Positions 1 through 10,529 are shown, counted from the first letter of the stretch. The stretch is DNA of 64,000 bases from Aphrocallistes beatrix (GCA_963281255.1 OY725492.1:5407132-5471131), one strand, 5' to 3'. Translations and numbers: made by a program. The notes: generated by a model not told the origin, from the letters alone.

Positions 1-1471
1 AACCAAATTGCATGAGGTAGTTTTCAAGAAAGGTGTTATTTAAAGATCTTTATAAACTTAAATTATTTTTTAATGGAGTTTTAATCAAATAATAATCTGG
101 CATATAATCCGGGTTTCTCTCAACTGGAACAGCTCATAATAATTTCAAATAATAGAAACAATACTAAATAAATGAAAAATGTCAAAGCAAATCTAGATCT
201 CTCCTAACAGACTCATTTAGCAGGAATATTACGGATTGCGACATAGATATTTCAAAATGTTAAATCTAATCAGGCAGGGTGCAGTCTAGTAGCTGCAACA
301 TTTGATTGATGAAGATGTTATAAGGGGTTTAGATGGACTGTTTGATTGCCCAAAGAAATAGTATATGTATCATCCTAGGCACATTTAAAGCAAGGATAGA
401 TGGGTGTTAGAGTAGTCATGGATGCACATGTGATCAACCTGGAGTTTATGATAAACTTCTAAACCAGCTCACTTCACTTACTCGCGCAGCTCGGCTAGAG
501 AACACTTCGACGGGCGCCTATGCTAATTCAATGTCAATAGCAGCCTATTTCAGGTAATTACAAACAAAGCGAATGTGCAATGGTGGCACAGACTACAATC
601 GTAACAGGATTTTAGTGTTTGTTTCTTACTATTTCTTTACAGGTTCAAACAGAAAAAAACGATGCTAAGAAAAAACAGATGGAAATTAATATAGATTTGG
701 AATTTTTTGCCAATAAATAGTCTGAAATAGTAAGAAAAAAACGATAATAAGAAAAAACCGGTTTAAGGAAACCCGGTTTCGACTGTACATCATTTTATTA
801 ACAACAAGTGAACTTTGCTTGCTTTGTTGCTAACTAATCCTGAATAAAAGGCCAATTTGAATCCACAAACTTCACATTACCAAGGATTAATATGTTCAAA
901 TAATTCAACCAATATCAATCCAGAACAATTAAAGTGTTTATATGTATAATCAATTAATTGGATCATAAAACAACTTTTAACAATCAAATAATAGACTCAA
1001 ATTAACTATTTTCACTCTCATTTATATGAAATAGAATCGTGTGAATCGCATTATAAAGATACCAGTATCATACAGGTGTGAAAATACTGGTCGAAATGAC
1101 TCAATACCAGAACTGGAACCTGAATTCCTATCTGGAGTCACGTCGCTAGGAAGTACCTGAAGAAATGTGGCAGCGAAAGAGAGTCCATTGTGTCTGGAAG
1201 TGTTAGTACTAGGCGCCATTATGGGAGATGGGGTACTTAAGAGAGGGAAACACCTTTTCTACAATCCGTTGCCAGTTTTTTCATTCCTTCCTCGCAACCG
1301 CGTTGCGAGGAAGGAATGAAAAAACTGGTGACAAGACACTAATAATAGAACGTAAATACACAAAGTGTCGCATACGCACGTCTAAGTAGAGATTGAATTC
1401 CTCAATTGTGTCCTGTGACTATTGTCCCAGTGGTAATTAGTTATGACATAATACAATAATAGAACAAACAC
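1..1471. repeat. Flank of an NHL repeat unit plus dispersed repeat; no gene supported
   Basis: Bases 1-270 match the flanking sequence that follows the promoter of other NHL copies in the array (for example near 13910-14080 and 19430-19630), so another NHL copy probably lies just left of the window. Bases about 820-1060 resemble 50520-50760, a dispersed repeat. The segment 1272-1329 is a hairpin described separately. I see no convincing gene here; the longest frame (1022-1219, minus) is 65 aa without recognisable features. Confidence 0.6.
1272..1329. repeat. Near-perfect hairpin with 27-28 bp arms
   Basis: The left arm starts CCAGTTTTTTCATTCC and the right arm ends GGAATGAAAAAAACTGG. The arms pair along their whole length except for one extra A, with a 3-base loop (CGC). 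This could be a minimal inverted-repeat transposon remnant or a structured RNA element. Confidence 0.8.
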
Positions 1472-2389
1472 TTAGTCACTAGAATATATTTGCAGACTGT
1501 AGTAAATATTCCTAGACACAATAACTAATTTTAGATTGTTAGTGATAGCTATTCCTTGTGGAAGAAGAGATATTCCCACTTTATGACCAAATTGCCCAAA
1601 AGTGTAGAGGAGTGTTCCTTCTTTTGAGAATATTCTAGTTTGAAGATTCAAACGATCACTGAGAAGTAAATTACAGTTAGCATCCAGACAGAAGAATGAA
1701 GGATTACAATCTTGCATTCCAATATCACTATGGAGAATTAGGGATCGTGTTAAGTCTCCGGTTAAAGAAAAAACTATAATACAGGGCGAGGTTTCGCAGA
1801 GAACAAACACTTCTTCTGGTGTCAGCTTAACGTCAAGGGGTTTTCTCAAGGAGTGGTGTGAGATATGTCGCTGGTAGTGGAGGTTGCTATCGAAGATTTG
1901 GATTCGATTGTTGCAGAAATCAGCGACGAAGATATCTCCGTTGGTAGAGACAGTGAGTTGTCTAGGTTCATCGAACTGTCCAATAACAGACCCTCTGTCC
2001 CCTATCCTAGCAGCGAGAAGGAAGTCTGCTTCCGCTTTGAAATGGAATATGGAGTGTCGTTCTATGTCCGTTACATATACACTGTCTCTATGGATCGCTA
2101 TACCCCATGGCCATTTCATATCTGGATGTGAGAAGATGTTCAAAAACTCTCCCGTCTCTGAGAATATGGACACACGTGCGATGTTGTATGGATTTCCTTC
2201 CCACAAAAATAATCCTTCTGCGACATAAATTTGGTTGTTATTGGAATCTATTGCAACAGCACGAGGATACCAGAGTTCTCCTGGGGCTCGTCCTTGGTTG
2301 ATACAAGCGATCAGATGATCGAAGGAATAGTTAACTTGTGTCTCTGCTGGGTCTACGGTTTGTGGAATGTCGGGAAAATGAACTGCCAT
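1472..2389 (-). CDS. Free-standing NHL-repeat beta-propeller protein, copy 1
   Basis: Predicted 305 aa, one exon. I chose the ATG at 2389 (protein start MAVHFPDIPQTVDPAE) because all copies share it; the upstream in-frame extension begins at a TTG and would run through a conserved non-coding block. After about 30 N-terminal residues come six NHL blades: about 36-75 (AVAIDSNNNQIYVAEG), 78-120 (GIAIHRDSVYVTD), 125-165 (QLTVSTNGDIFVADFCNNR), 170-210, 220-255 (FFCLDANCNLLLSD) and 262-300 (GIAITNNLKLVIVS). No signal peptide, membrane helix, RING, B-box or filamin domain is visible, unlike TRIM-NHL proteins. NHL propellers generally bind protein, peptide or RNA; the ligand here is unknown. With copy 2 it forms the more divergent pair of the array. 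Confidence 0.9.
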   Translation of the reverse strand: MAVHFPDIPQTVDPAETQVNYSFDHLIACINQGRAPGELWYPRAVAIDSNNNQIYVAEGLFLWEGNPYNIARVSIFSETGEFLNIFSHPDMKWPWGIAIHRDSVYVTDIERHSIFHFKAEADFLLAARIGDRGSVIGQFDEPRQLTVSTNGDIFVADFCNNRIQIFDSNLHYQRHISHHSLRKPLDVKLTPEEVFVLCETSPCIIVFSLTGDLTRSLILHSDIGMQDCNPSFFCLDANCNLLLSDRLNLQTRIFSKEGTLLYTFGQFGHKVGISLLPQGIAITNNLKLVIVSRNIYYSLQIYSSD

Positions 2390-2476
2390 TCTGATACTAT
2401 AGATATAGTTCAATATATTGCTAGTAAGAAAGGAGAGTGGGTTAGTTGGATAAATGCTAGAGATTGTGTCTCGAGT

Positions 2477-2486
2477 CTATTTATAG
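2477..2486 (-). promoter_or_regulatory. TATA box of NHL copy 1
   Basis: Reads CTATAAATAG on the minus strand, 88 bp upstream of the ATG. The same motif at 86-92 bp recurs upstream of copies 4, 5, 9, 10, 11 and 13. Confidence 0.65.
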
Positions 2487-3392
2487 GAGAGCATAGCCAT
2501 GTCCTAATATCATTAATCAATAGATTGATACTCTAATTGGGTGTAGTAATTACTAATAATGTATTGAATTTAAAACAACTTGAATGGGTAATTGCACTTA
2601 GTCCACCTGACTTAATTTAGTGTAAAGTGAATCAGTTCTTTTCAACAAATCAAATGATATCTTCACGAAGAATTAACACACATTTTCAATTTAATTCCAA
2701 AAATTTATCTTCTCTAATAGCACAATTCTAACTTCGATCGCAAACCTTTAATTGTATAAAATGGTATTTTTGTTATATTTTTGAAATCAGTAGGCGCGAA
2801 AGGGGCATTTCATGGGACGAAAATTCCAGGGATGAAAGTTCCGCCATTCCTGAATTGCATACTCTGATACGGAAAAACTTTTTTTTGAGGTAGGAGTTTG
2901 CTCTAGTTGCTTCCCGTTTAGTTCGAAATTTTTCAACGTTATATCGCACCTGGAAATGATGATTCATCAGTTTTGTATTCTATATTAAGGATATTGGGAC
3001 TGAAAGGCTCTCCTGTCCTAGAATCAAGTATTTGATACAGAACTTATTCTACTTGATGATACACTGCTATTATACCACAAAAGAAATTTCGCACCATTCT
3101 TAGTCATTTTCTGAAATTATGAAATATTCCTCTATGATGTTCTTATTGGGACATTGCATATCCCATATTTCAAAAAATATGACTCAGAATAATATGAAAT
3201 TTCGCTACGCGGTCGTTAAGTAGGCTCTGGTTGAAGGATCAAATATTATTTCCAATAGGAAGACTTTATAACAATTTAATAAACAAACTCTGCCAAATAT
3301 GAATCATAGATAAACTATAAAACAGAAGCTAACTTCACAATAGAGGTATAACACTTCACAATAGAGGTATAACACACGAATAGAACTAACAC
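2487..3392. repeat. Intergenic repeat between NHL copies 1 and 2, with an inverted-repeat element
   Basis: No gene is supported. Bases about 2580-2770 resemble 5780-5960, showing that they belong to the duplicated unit. Bases about 3080-3215 form a degenerate inverted repeat ending in GAAATTTCGC, related to the better preserved element at 7568-7682. Near 3340-3375 a short stretch ending ACACTTCACAATAGAGGTAT is tandemly repeated. Confidence 0.5.
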
Positions 3393-4310
3393 CTAGTCAA
3401 AAGAGAATATTTGCAGACGGCAGTTCTTATTCTCAGACACAATAACTAATTTTTGGTGATCAATGAGAGCTATTCCTTGTGGGGAATTAAACATTCCCAC
3501 TTCATGACCGTGATTCCCTAAAGTGTGGAGGAGAGTTCCTTTTTTAGAAAATATTTTGATTTGATGACTTGTCCAACCACAGAGAATTAAATTACTATCA
3601 GCATCCAGACAAAAGAAAGAAGGGTGGATAACCTGCATCCTAACATCGCCACGTGGAATGAGGGATCGTAATAGGCCTCCGGGATAAGAGAAAACTTTAA
3701 CGCAGGGAGAAGTCTGGCAGAGAATGTACACTTCGTGTTCTGTCAGCTTAACGTCACGGGGTCCTATTAAGGAGTGGTGGGATAAGTAGCGTTGGTAGTG
3801 GAGGTCGCTGTCCAGGATTTGGATTCGATCATTACAGAAATCAGCGACAAAAACATCTCCGTTGGTAGAGACAGCGAGTTGTCTAGGCTCATCGAACTGT
3901 CCAATACCAGATCCTCTACTTCCTAGCTTAGCCACTTGAAGGAAGTCTGCTCCGACTTTAAAATGGAATAATATGTGTTCAAATTTGTCAGTCACATAAA
4001 TATTGTCTCCATGGACCGCTACACCGTATGGCCACTTCATATCTGGATGTGAGAACGTATTTAGGAACTCTCCCGTCTCTGAGAATATCGACACACGTGA
4101 AATGTTGTTTGGAAATCCTTCATAACTATAAAATCCTTCAGTGACATAAATTTGGTTCTTTTTGGCGTCAATTGCGACACCATTAGGATAGCAGAGTTCT
4201 CCTGGAGCTCGTCCATGGTTGACACAAGCGATCAGGTGACTGAAGTTATGCTTAATGTGTGTCTCTGCTGGGTCCATTATTTGTGGAATGTCGGGAAATA
4301 GATCCGCCAT
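3393..4310 (-). CDS. Free-standing NHL-repeat beta-propeller protein, copy 2
   Basis: Predicted 305 aa, one exon, starting MADLFPDIPQIMDPAE. All six blades are present; typical strands are GVAIDAKKNQIYVTEG (blade 1), GVAVHGDNIYVTDKFEH (blade 2), QLAVSTNGDVFVADFCNDR (blade 3) and GIALIDHQKLVIVS (blade 6). It shares features with copy 1 that the later copies lack, such as DFCN in blade 3 and a KLVIVS ending in blade 6, so the two probably form a separate lineage. Its TATA position carries CTATTAATAG on the plus strand, a variant of the usual motif, so expression may differ. No additional domain is visible; the function is unknown. Confidence 0.9.
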   Translation of the reverse strand: MADLFPDIPQIMDPAETHIKHNFSHLIACVNHGRAPGELCYPNGVAIDAKKNQIYVTEGFYSYEGFPNNISRVSIFSETGEFLNTFSHPDMKWPYGVAVHGDNIYVTDKFEHILFHFKVGADFLQVAKLGSRGSGIGQFDEPRQLAVSTNGDVFVADFCNDRIQILDSDLHYQRYLSHHSLIGPRDVKLTEHEVYILCQTSPCVKVFSYPGGLLRSLIPRGDVRMQVIHPSFFCLDADSNLILCGWTSHQIKIFSKKGTLLHTLGNHGHEVGMFNSPQGIALIDHQKLVIVSENKNCRLQIFSFD

Positions 4311-4572
4311 TATGATACTATAAATATAGTTCAATCTATTTCTGATAAGAAAAGAGAGTGGTTGGTTGGATAAATGCTAAAGATGTCTCGTGTCTATTAA
4401 TAGGAGAGCAAACTAATTACCACTCAATTGATACTACGATTGGATTATTAAAAGTGAAGTGCAGTATTTAGTTTAGAGTCATAGCATAGTATATAATGCC
4501 ATGGCTTATCCCATGCTTGAATAACCCAAAATAAATGCTTAATTAGCGATGGTATACTAAAAATAGAACTAG

Positions 4573-5496
4573 CTATGCAAAAGAAAATATTTGCAGACTA
4601 TACATCCTATTCTGAGATACAACAATTAATTTACGATTTTCAGTGAGAGCAATTCCTCCAAAATTTTGAAACATTCCAACTCCATGTCCATCCTCCCCTA
4701 AAGTGTGGAGGAGTGTTCCTTCCTTTGAGAATATTTTTATTTGAGATTCATCACTAATAAGAAAGTTACTGTTAGCATCCAGACAAAAGAAGGAAGGAAA
4801 CCTAGCATCACAATCAGGCCCACACATAATTAGTGATCGTTTAAGGACTCCGGAATAGGAAAAAACATTAATGCAGGGATAGGAGGGTCTGTAGCGAGAA
4901 TGATATTCAGAACAGAGAATATACATTTCGTCTTGTGTCAGCTTAATGTCACGAGGTTGTGTCATGGAGTGGAATGATAAGTGGCGCTGGTAATGGAGAT
5001 TTCCATCTAGGATTTGGACGCGATGGTTGTTGGAATCAGCGACGAAGACATCTCCGTTGGTAGAGACAGCGAGTTGCATAGGATAATTGAAACGCCCAAT
5101 ACCAGACCCAAAGTACCCTACCCTAGCAACGAGCCGGAAATGTGCTTCTACTTTGAAATTGAATACGTAGTGTTCTCGTACGTCTGTCACATACACATTG
5201 TCTCTATGGATCGCAATGCCGTGTGGATACTTCATGTCTGGATGTGAGAACGAGTTTAGGAACTCTCCCGTCTCGGAGAATATTGACATACGTGCGAAGC
5301 TGTCTCTAAATCCATTATATCCTTCTGCGACATAAATTTGGTTGTTATTGTGATCTATGGCTACGCCATTGGGATTCCAGAGCGCTCCTGGGGCTTGTCC
5401 TTCCTTAACACAAGCGACCAGGTGATCGAAGCAATAATTAATGTGTGTTTCTGCTGGGTCTACAGCTTGTGGAATGTCGGGAAATCGATCTGCCAT
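4573..5496 (-). CDS. Free-standing NHL-repeat beta-propeller protein, copy 3
   Basis: Predicted 307 aa, one exon, starting MADRFPDIPQAVDPAE. Six NHL blades; the region between blades 4 and 5 carries the longer loop CSEYHSRYRPSYPC, also present in copy 5. The C-terminal third is nearly identical to copies 4 and 5 (for example LIMCGPDCDARFPSFF), whereas the N-terminal halves differ more, which suggests recent gene conversion of the 3' half. The usual TATA motif is not seen about 90 bp upstream, because sequence after the conserved TTAGTTGGAT block diverges. It may use another promoter or be silent. Confidence 0.9.
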   Translation of the reverse strand: MADRFPDIPQAVDPAETHINYCFDHLVACVKEGQAPGALWNPNGVAIDHNNNQIYVAEGYNGFRDSFARMSIFSETGEFLNSFSHPDMKYPHGIAIHRDNVYVTDVREHYVFNFKVEAHFRLVARVGYFGSGIGRFNYPMQLAVSTNGDVFVADSNNHRVQILDGNLHYQRHLSFHSMTQPRDIKLTQDEMYILCSEYHSRYRPSYPCINVFSYSGVLKRSLIMCGPDCDARFPSFFCLDANSNFLISDESQIKIFSKEGTLLHTLGEDGHGVGMFQNFGGIALTENRKLIVVSQNRMYSLQIFSFA

Positions 5497-5520
5497 TCTG
5501 ATACTATAAATATAGCTCAA

Positions 5521-6425
5521 TATATTGCTAGTAAGAAAGGAGAGTGGTTAGTTGGATTATTAATGCTATTAGAAGTGTTCGAATAAATCGGCCAATCTGC
5601 TTAGTAATTTAGGGATTCTATTCAATCTCTATCTCGTATTCCAACTTCTTTGTTATTAGATTAGTAAATTGACTTTTAAGATTATCCGAAGACATCTTTT
5701 ACTGGATGTTTTCTCTTTATTTTAAAAATAGAATATTCTATTCTAATTTTAGATCATTTGACACGGACTATTTCCCAATAATGTTTTGGATTCAAACCAA
5801 CTTAAAGGGGTAATTACACTTAGCTCACCAGACTAAATTTAGCTGGAAAGTGAATCATTTGTTTTCAACAACGCAAATGATATCCATGAATCCATCTTCT
5901 CTAACACAATTCTAAACTCACACAAACTTTTGAATGGATAAAATGGTATTTTTGTTATATCTTTACAAACAGAATACTGGAGACAAGAGTTCTGCAGACC
6001 ATAAACAATACAAATTGATCCCGATTGTATGAAATTTGGTATTCTCATTATATGCAACACACGAGAAATCTCAAATAGCATCGATTAGTATATTTCTGTG
6101 CAACAGAAGTAATCAACAAGAATTTGCTGAGTCAATAAGATACATTCGTTTTGGCGATATTCTGACTACGAACTACACACAAGTGCAATGCTATCTCAAA
6201 TATAAACTATTTGCTGAACTCCTGCCACTTACTAGACTCAAATAAATTCATACAAGACATCCACAACAGCACCAGCTTCTAAAGAGTCAAATATTCTTTC
6301 AATATATTCATACTAATATTATAAATTTCCATATTGACAATATCCAATAGTGTCCCAAGGGTAGATAAAGTAATTTATAATAAAGATATGCTTAATTAGC
6401 GATGGTATACTAAAAATAGAACTAG
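5521..6425. repeat. Intergenic repeat between NHL copies 3 and 4
   Basis: No gene is supported. The central part (about 5780-5960) repeats sequence seen at 2580-2770. The last 100 bases before the stop of copy 4 match those downstream of most other copies (GATATGCTTAATTAGCGATG), marking the 3' end of the duplicated unit. A short minus-strand frame at 5839-6081 has no recognisable features. Confidence 0.5.
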
Positions 6426-7331
6426 CTATGCAAAATAAAATATTTGCAGACTATACATTCTATTCTGAGATACAACAATTAATTTACGATTTTCAGTGAG
6501 AGCAATTCCTCCAAAATTTTGAAACATTCCAACTCCATGTCCATCCTCCCCTAAAGTGTGGAGGAGTGTTCCTTCCTTTGAGAATATTTTTATTTGAGAA
6601 CAATCACTAATAAGAAAGTTACTGTTAGCATCCAGACAAAAGAAGGAAGGAAACCTAGCATCACAATCAGGCCCACACATAATCAGGGATCGTATAAGGA
6701 CTCCGGAATAGGAAAAAACCTTAATGCAGGGTGAGGAGGGTAGAAATTGAAATCTTCTACAGAGAATATACACTTCGTCTTGTGTCAGCTTAATGTCACG
6801 AGGTTGCGTCAAAGAGTGGAGTGATAAGTGGCGCTGATAGTGGAGATTGCAATCTAAGATTTGGACGCGATTGTTGTGGTAATCAGCAACGAAGACATCT
6901 CCGTTGGTAGAGACAGCGAGTTGTATAGGCCAATTGAACTGTCCAATACCAGACCCTCTGCACCCTATCCTAGCAACGAGCCGGAAATGTGCTTCTACAT
7001 TGAAATGGAACACGGAGTGTTCTTTTCTGTCTGTTACATACACATTGTCAGTATGGATCGCTATACCGTATGGCTCCTTCATGTCTGGATGTGAGAATGT
7101 GTTTAGGAACTCTCCTGTCTCTGAGAAAATTGATACCCGTGCGATGTTATTTTCTCCTAAATTTCCTTCTGCGACATAGATTTGGTTGCTATTGGAATCT
7201 ATTGCGAAACCATGAGGATACCAGAGTTCTCCTGGGGCTCGGCCTTTTTTGATACAGGCAATTAGATGATCGAAGAAATAATTTTGTGTCTCTGCTGGGT
7301 CTACGGTTTGTGGAATGTTGGCAACTGCCAT
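6426..7331 (-). CDS. Free-standing NHL-repeat beta-propeller protein, copy 4
   Basis: Predicted 301 aa, one exon, starting MAVANIPQTVDPAE, which lacks the RFPD residues found in other copies. Blade 1 also has a shorter outer loop (AEGNLGENNIARVS), accounting for the short length. Blades 2-6 are complete. The blade 4-5 connector is CRRFQFLPSSPC, shared with copy 8. The C-terminal third is almost identical to copies 3 and 5. A TATA box lies 87 bp upstream of the ATG. Same unknown ligand-binding role as the other copies. Confidence 0.9.
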   Translation of the reverse strand: MAVANIPQTVDPAETQNYFFDHLIACIKKGRAPGELWYPHGFAIDSNSNQIYVAEGNLGENNIARVSIFSETGEFLNTFSHPDMKEPYGIAIHTDNVYVTDRKEHSVFHFNVEAHFRLVARIGCRGSGIGQFNWPIQLAVSTNGDVFVADYHNNRVQILDCNLHYQRHLSLHSLTQPRDIKLTQDEVYILCRRFQFLPSSPCIKVFSYSGVLIRSLIMCGPDCDARFPSFFCLDANSNFLISDCSQIKIFSKEGTLLHTLGEDGHGVGMFQNFGGIALTENRKLIVVSQNRMYSLQIFYFA

Positions 7332-7417
7332 TCTGATACTATAAATATATCTCAATCTATTGCTAGTAAGAAAGGAGAGTGGTTAGTTGAAAAAATGCTA
7401 GAGATTGTGTCTCGTGT

Positions 7418-7427
7418 CTATTTATAG
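7418..7427 (-). promoter_or_regulatory. TATA box of NHL copy 4
   Basis: CTATAAATAG on the minus strand, 87 bp from the ATG at 7331. Between it and the ATG lies the conserved 5' leader that ends ATATTTATAG TATCAGA before the ATG. Confidence 0.65.
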
Positions 7428-7567
7428 GAGAGCATATCGATTCATGCTCCAATATCATTAATCAATTGACTGATACTCTAATTAGATTCTAATAAGATAA
7501 AGTTGATGCAGATCTCGCTTCTAACAATTGAGAGTCGATGAGTGTCAATTGTTGGGCTACCCTAACA

Positions 7568-7682
7568 GTTCAAATACAACGAAATTTCACATCATTTGGA
7601 GTGATTTTTCGAAATATAAGATATTTTATATCACATATTTCGAAAAATATTACTCAGAATGATATGGAATTTCGTTGTAACA
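7568..7682. mobile_element. Small inverted-repeat element (MITE-like)
   Basis: The ends are imperfect inverted repeats of about 45 bp: ACAACGAAATTTCACATCAT on the left and its diverged reverse complement ending GAATTTCGTTGT on the right. A TTTTTCGAAATAT stem lies near the centre. There is no coding capacity. A related, more decayed copy lies at about 3080-3215. Confidence 0.6.
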
Positions 7683-9505
7683 TAGGAGCAGCGTCATATT
7701 TAACAAAATAAGTTCTATACCAAATATTTGAGACTAGACAGGATAGCTTTTAGGTCCTAAAATCATTAATATTAAATGCAATAAAGAAATGGCTATATGC
7801 ATACTCTTGAACATCTTGAACTTACTTCCAGTAGTGCATTTTTGAGCACTGCAACATAGTCAAAGGAAATCAGAAAGGGACGAAAGAGAAATCCTACTGC
7901 TAAAAATGGTTTTTGAATATATATATATATAAGCGCGCATCACTTAAGATGCGGCAGGACCTTGTGTCCGCTGGTTGTACCCTTCGGGTGCCTGGGGTCA
8001 CTTTGATTAATTATAAGGGAGATAACATCTCTAAATATGTCTGTCCTACTATTATAATCGGTATCCGCACGAAAAATCACCAAATTTGTCAATTTTTGAA
8101 ATTTTGATGCGTAATGATGACGTAATAATCATTTTTGATGATTGTTGCATCACATGTGAATAATATTAACAAACACGCTTCGCTTGCTTGCAAATGGTCG
8201 AAAATATGTATATAAAGGTGTGAAAATATGCAGATGATCTTTTTTATTACCATACATTATAATACATTTAAGATATCAAACTTAAGTTGTGGCTTTGAAG
8301 TATTAATAACAATGACGATCTATTGTAGTGTCGTACAATGGTTTCTATTGTGATAGTGTAGTCATTTATTTTGTATAGAAAAGGTGCGAAAAATTGTTTT
8401 CCATTTTTTTTGCAGAGATGTGAAAATTTCGCTTAGATCTTAGAACTTAATCGTAGGCATATCATTTGACACCTACATGCCAATTTTCACATCTCTATGA
8501 CTTCCCAATTCTTCAATCAATTCGGACAAACAAACAAAAAATCCTAGCATTTTAATATATAAGATGTACACATTCCATTAAAATTTCAGCCTTCTATCAT
8601 CTAAAATGACTGAGTTATAGTCGAAAGACTGAAATTTCTAATTATAAAAAAGTGACAATGACGTCATAATTCCATGATGAGTCGACATTTTGGTCTGAGC
8701 TCAGAACTTAGTGGAGCCATAGCCAAAAGACTCTCACATGCCAAAAATCAGCTTTCTGCGCTTAAATAAATAAATATTAATGATTTTTAATAGTAAGGAT
8801 GATGGTAACTAGAAATATAGCAAGGATCAAAATATGAAGTATTTTAACTTTATATCGAAGTTTCGAATACATTTAGTCTCACTTCACTTCGACTTATAAA
8901 TTCCTTCAATTATTTCTTCATATTAAGGAGATCAAGTTTTTTATATGTCAGCGAATTTATCCTTGCTTGAGTCAGTGCTACGAAAAAAGTCTTTAGATGT
9001 CGAAGATGACTAGATAATCGTTCTGCATTAGCAGTTGAAGCAGGACAAACTACATAATATTTTATCATAGTTAATTAACACCGTAGAAAGCATATTTTTC
9101 ATTTCACTCTGTCCCACATCCTTAATTATTTCATGCACACTGGTTATGTCAGTGTTTTCTTTCAAATTTTCTAAACTGATGTGTTCAGCTTCAAGGCTCC
9201 TAACACCAATAATATTATAATAATGAGCATTACTTTACATTACTTCACTTTTCCTAAGTAGTTGGTAGATAATAATATTGGGGGGAAAAATACTCGCCTC
9301 CTTTAGATATTATTGGGGGGGCAAAAAGACACCTTCGCCCCCTCTAGAAATTATTGGGGGGCAGTTATCCCCCTGCCCCCAGGATCGCAGCCTATGCCAC
9401 TAATACCGCATCCACTTCAGTAGATAGGATACAATGCTATTCTATCTTAAAGTGACACCATCACCTGGGATTAGAGAAAATAAATATCTACCTTATTGTG
9501 TAATC
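7683..9505. repeat. Repeat-rich spacer between NHL copies 4 and 5
   Basis: No gene is supported. About 8190-8490 is an inverted copy of 37870-38170, a dispersed element with GGTGTGAAAAT-type ends. About 8575-8765 is a second dispersed repeat, with inverted copies at 46440-46640 and 47735-47890. About 9275-9385 has three runs of an ATTATTGGGGGG motif. From about 9395 the common NHL-unit flank resumes. Confidence 0.6.
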
Positions 9506-10438
9506 TTAGAATTCATGAACAGAAGAAAATATTTGCAGACTATACATCCTATTCTGAGATACAACAATTAATTTACGATTTTCAGTGAGAGCAATTCCAC
9601 CAAAATTTTCAAACATTCCAACTCCATGTCCATCCTCCCCTAAAGTGTGGAGGAGTGTTCCTTCCTTTGAGAATATTTTTATTTGAGATTCATCACTAAT
9701 AAGAAAGTTACTGTTAGCATCCAGACAAAAGAAGGAAGGAAACCTAGCATCACAATCAGGCCCACACATAATTAGTGATCGTTTAAGGACTCCGGAATAG
9801 GAAAAAACATTAATGCAGGGATAGGAGGGTCGGTAGCGAGAATGATATTCAGAACAGAGAATATACATTTCGTCTTGTGTCAGCTTAATGTCACGAGGTT
9901 GTGTCATGGAGTGGAATAATAATTGGCGCAGGTAGTGGAGATTGCCATCTAGGATTGGGACGCGATGGTTGTTGGAATCAGCGACGAAGACATCTCCACT
10001 GATAGAGACAGCCAGTTGTACAGGCCAATCGAACTGTCCAATTCCAGACCCTCTGCTCCCTACCCTAGCAACAAGCAGGAAATGTGCTTCTACTTTGAAA
10101 TGGAATATGCAGTGCTCTCGTACGTCTGTCACATACACATTGTCTCTATGGATGGCAATGCCGTGTGGATACTTCATGTCTGGATGTGAGAACGAGTTTA
10201 GGAACTCTCCCGTCTCTGAGAATATTGACACACGTGCGATGCTGTCTCTAAATCCATTACATTCCGCTGTGACATAAATTTGGTTGTTATTGTGATCTAT
10301 GGCTACGCTATTAGGATTCCAGAGTTTGCCTGGTGCTTGTCCTTCCTCAACACAAGCGATCAGGTGATCGAAATAATAATTAATGTGTGCTTCTGCTGGG
10401 TCTACGGCTTGTGGAATGACGGGAAATCGAACTGCCAT
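9506..10438 (-). CDS. Free-standing NHL-repeat beta-propeller protein, copy 5
   Basis: Predicted 310 aa, one exon, starting MAVRFPVIPQAVDPAE. Six blades. The long blade 4-5 loop and C-terminal part are nearly identical to copy 3, but the end differs: after LQIFS it reads SVHEF before the stop, where most copies end in SFA or SFV. In blade 3, VPILD replaces VQILD and SISGD replaces STNGD, so the copy is diverging. A TATA box lies 92 bp upstream. Confidence 0.9.
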   Translation of the reverse strand: MAVRFPVIPQAVDPAEAHINYYFDHLIACVEEGQAPGKLWNPNSVAIDHNNNQIYVTAECNGFRDSIARVSIFSETGEFLNSFSHPDMKYPHGIAIHRDNVYVTDVREHCIFHFKVEAHFLLVARVGSRGSGIGQFDWPVQLAVSISGDVFVADSNNHRVPILDGNLHYLRQLLFHSMTQPRDIKLTQDEMYILCSEYHSRYRPSYPCINVFSYSGVLKRSLIMCGPDCDARFPSFFCLDANSNFLISDESQIKIFSKEGTLLHTLGEDGHGVGMFENFGGIALTENRKLIVVSQNRMYSLQIFSSVHEF

Positions 10439-10529
10439 CCTGATACTATAAATAGAGTTCAATCTATTGCTAGTAAGAAAAGAGAGTGGTTAGTCGGATA
10501 AATGCTAGGGTAGAGATTGTATCTCGTGT

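Noticed and set aside
1022-1219. 65-aa minus-strand frame beginning MAPSTNTSRHNGL
   Set aside because: It has a real ATG but no domain, no paralogue as a protein, and overlaps a dispersed repeat.
5014-5247. Plus-strand frames of about 77 aa inside every NHL copy (also 6861, 11715, 20442, 25240)
   Set aside because: They are antisense shadows of the strongly conserved blade 2-3 region; they begin at the same place in each copy only because the copies are duplicates.
7970-8010. tRNA-like fragment GGTTGTACCCTTCGGGTGCC
   Set aside because: A short stem-loop only; no cloverleaf could be built around it and no box A/B pair is convincing.
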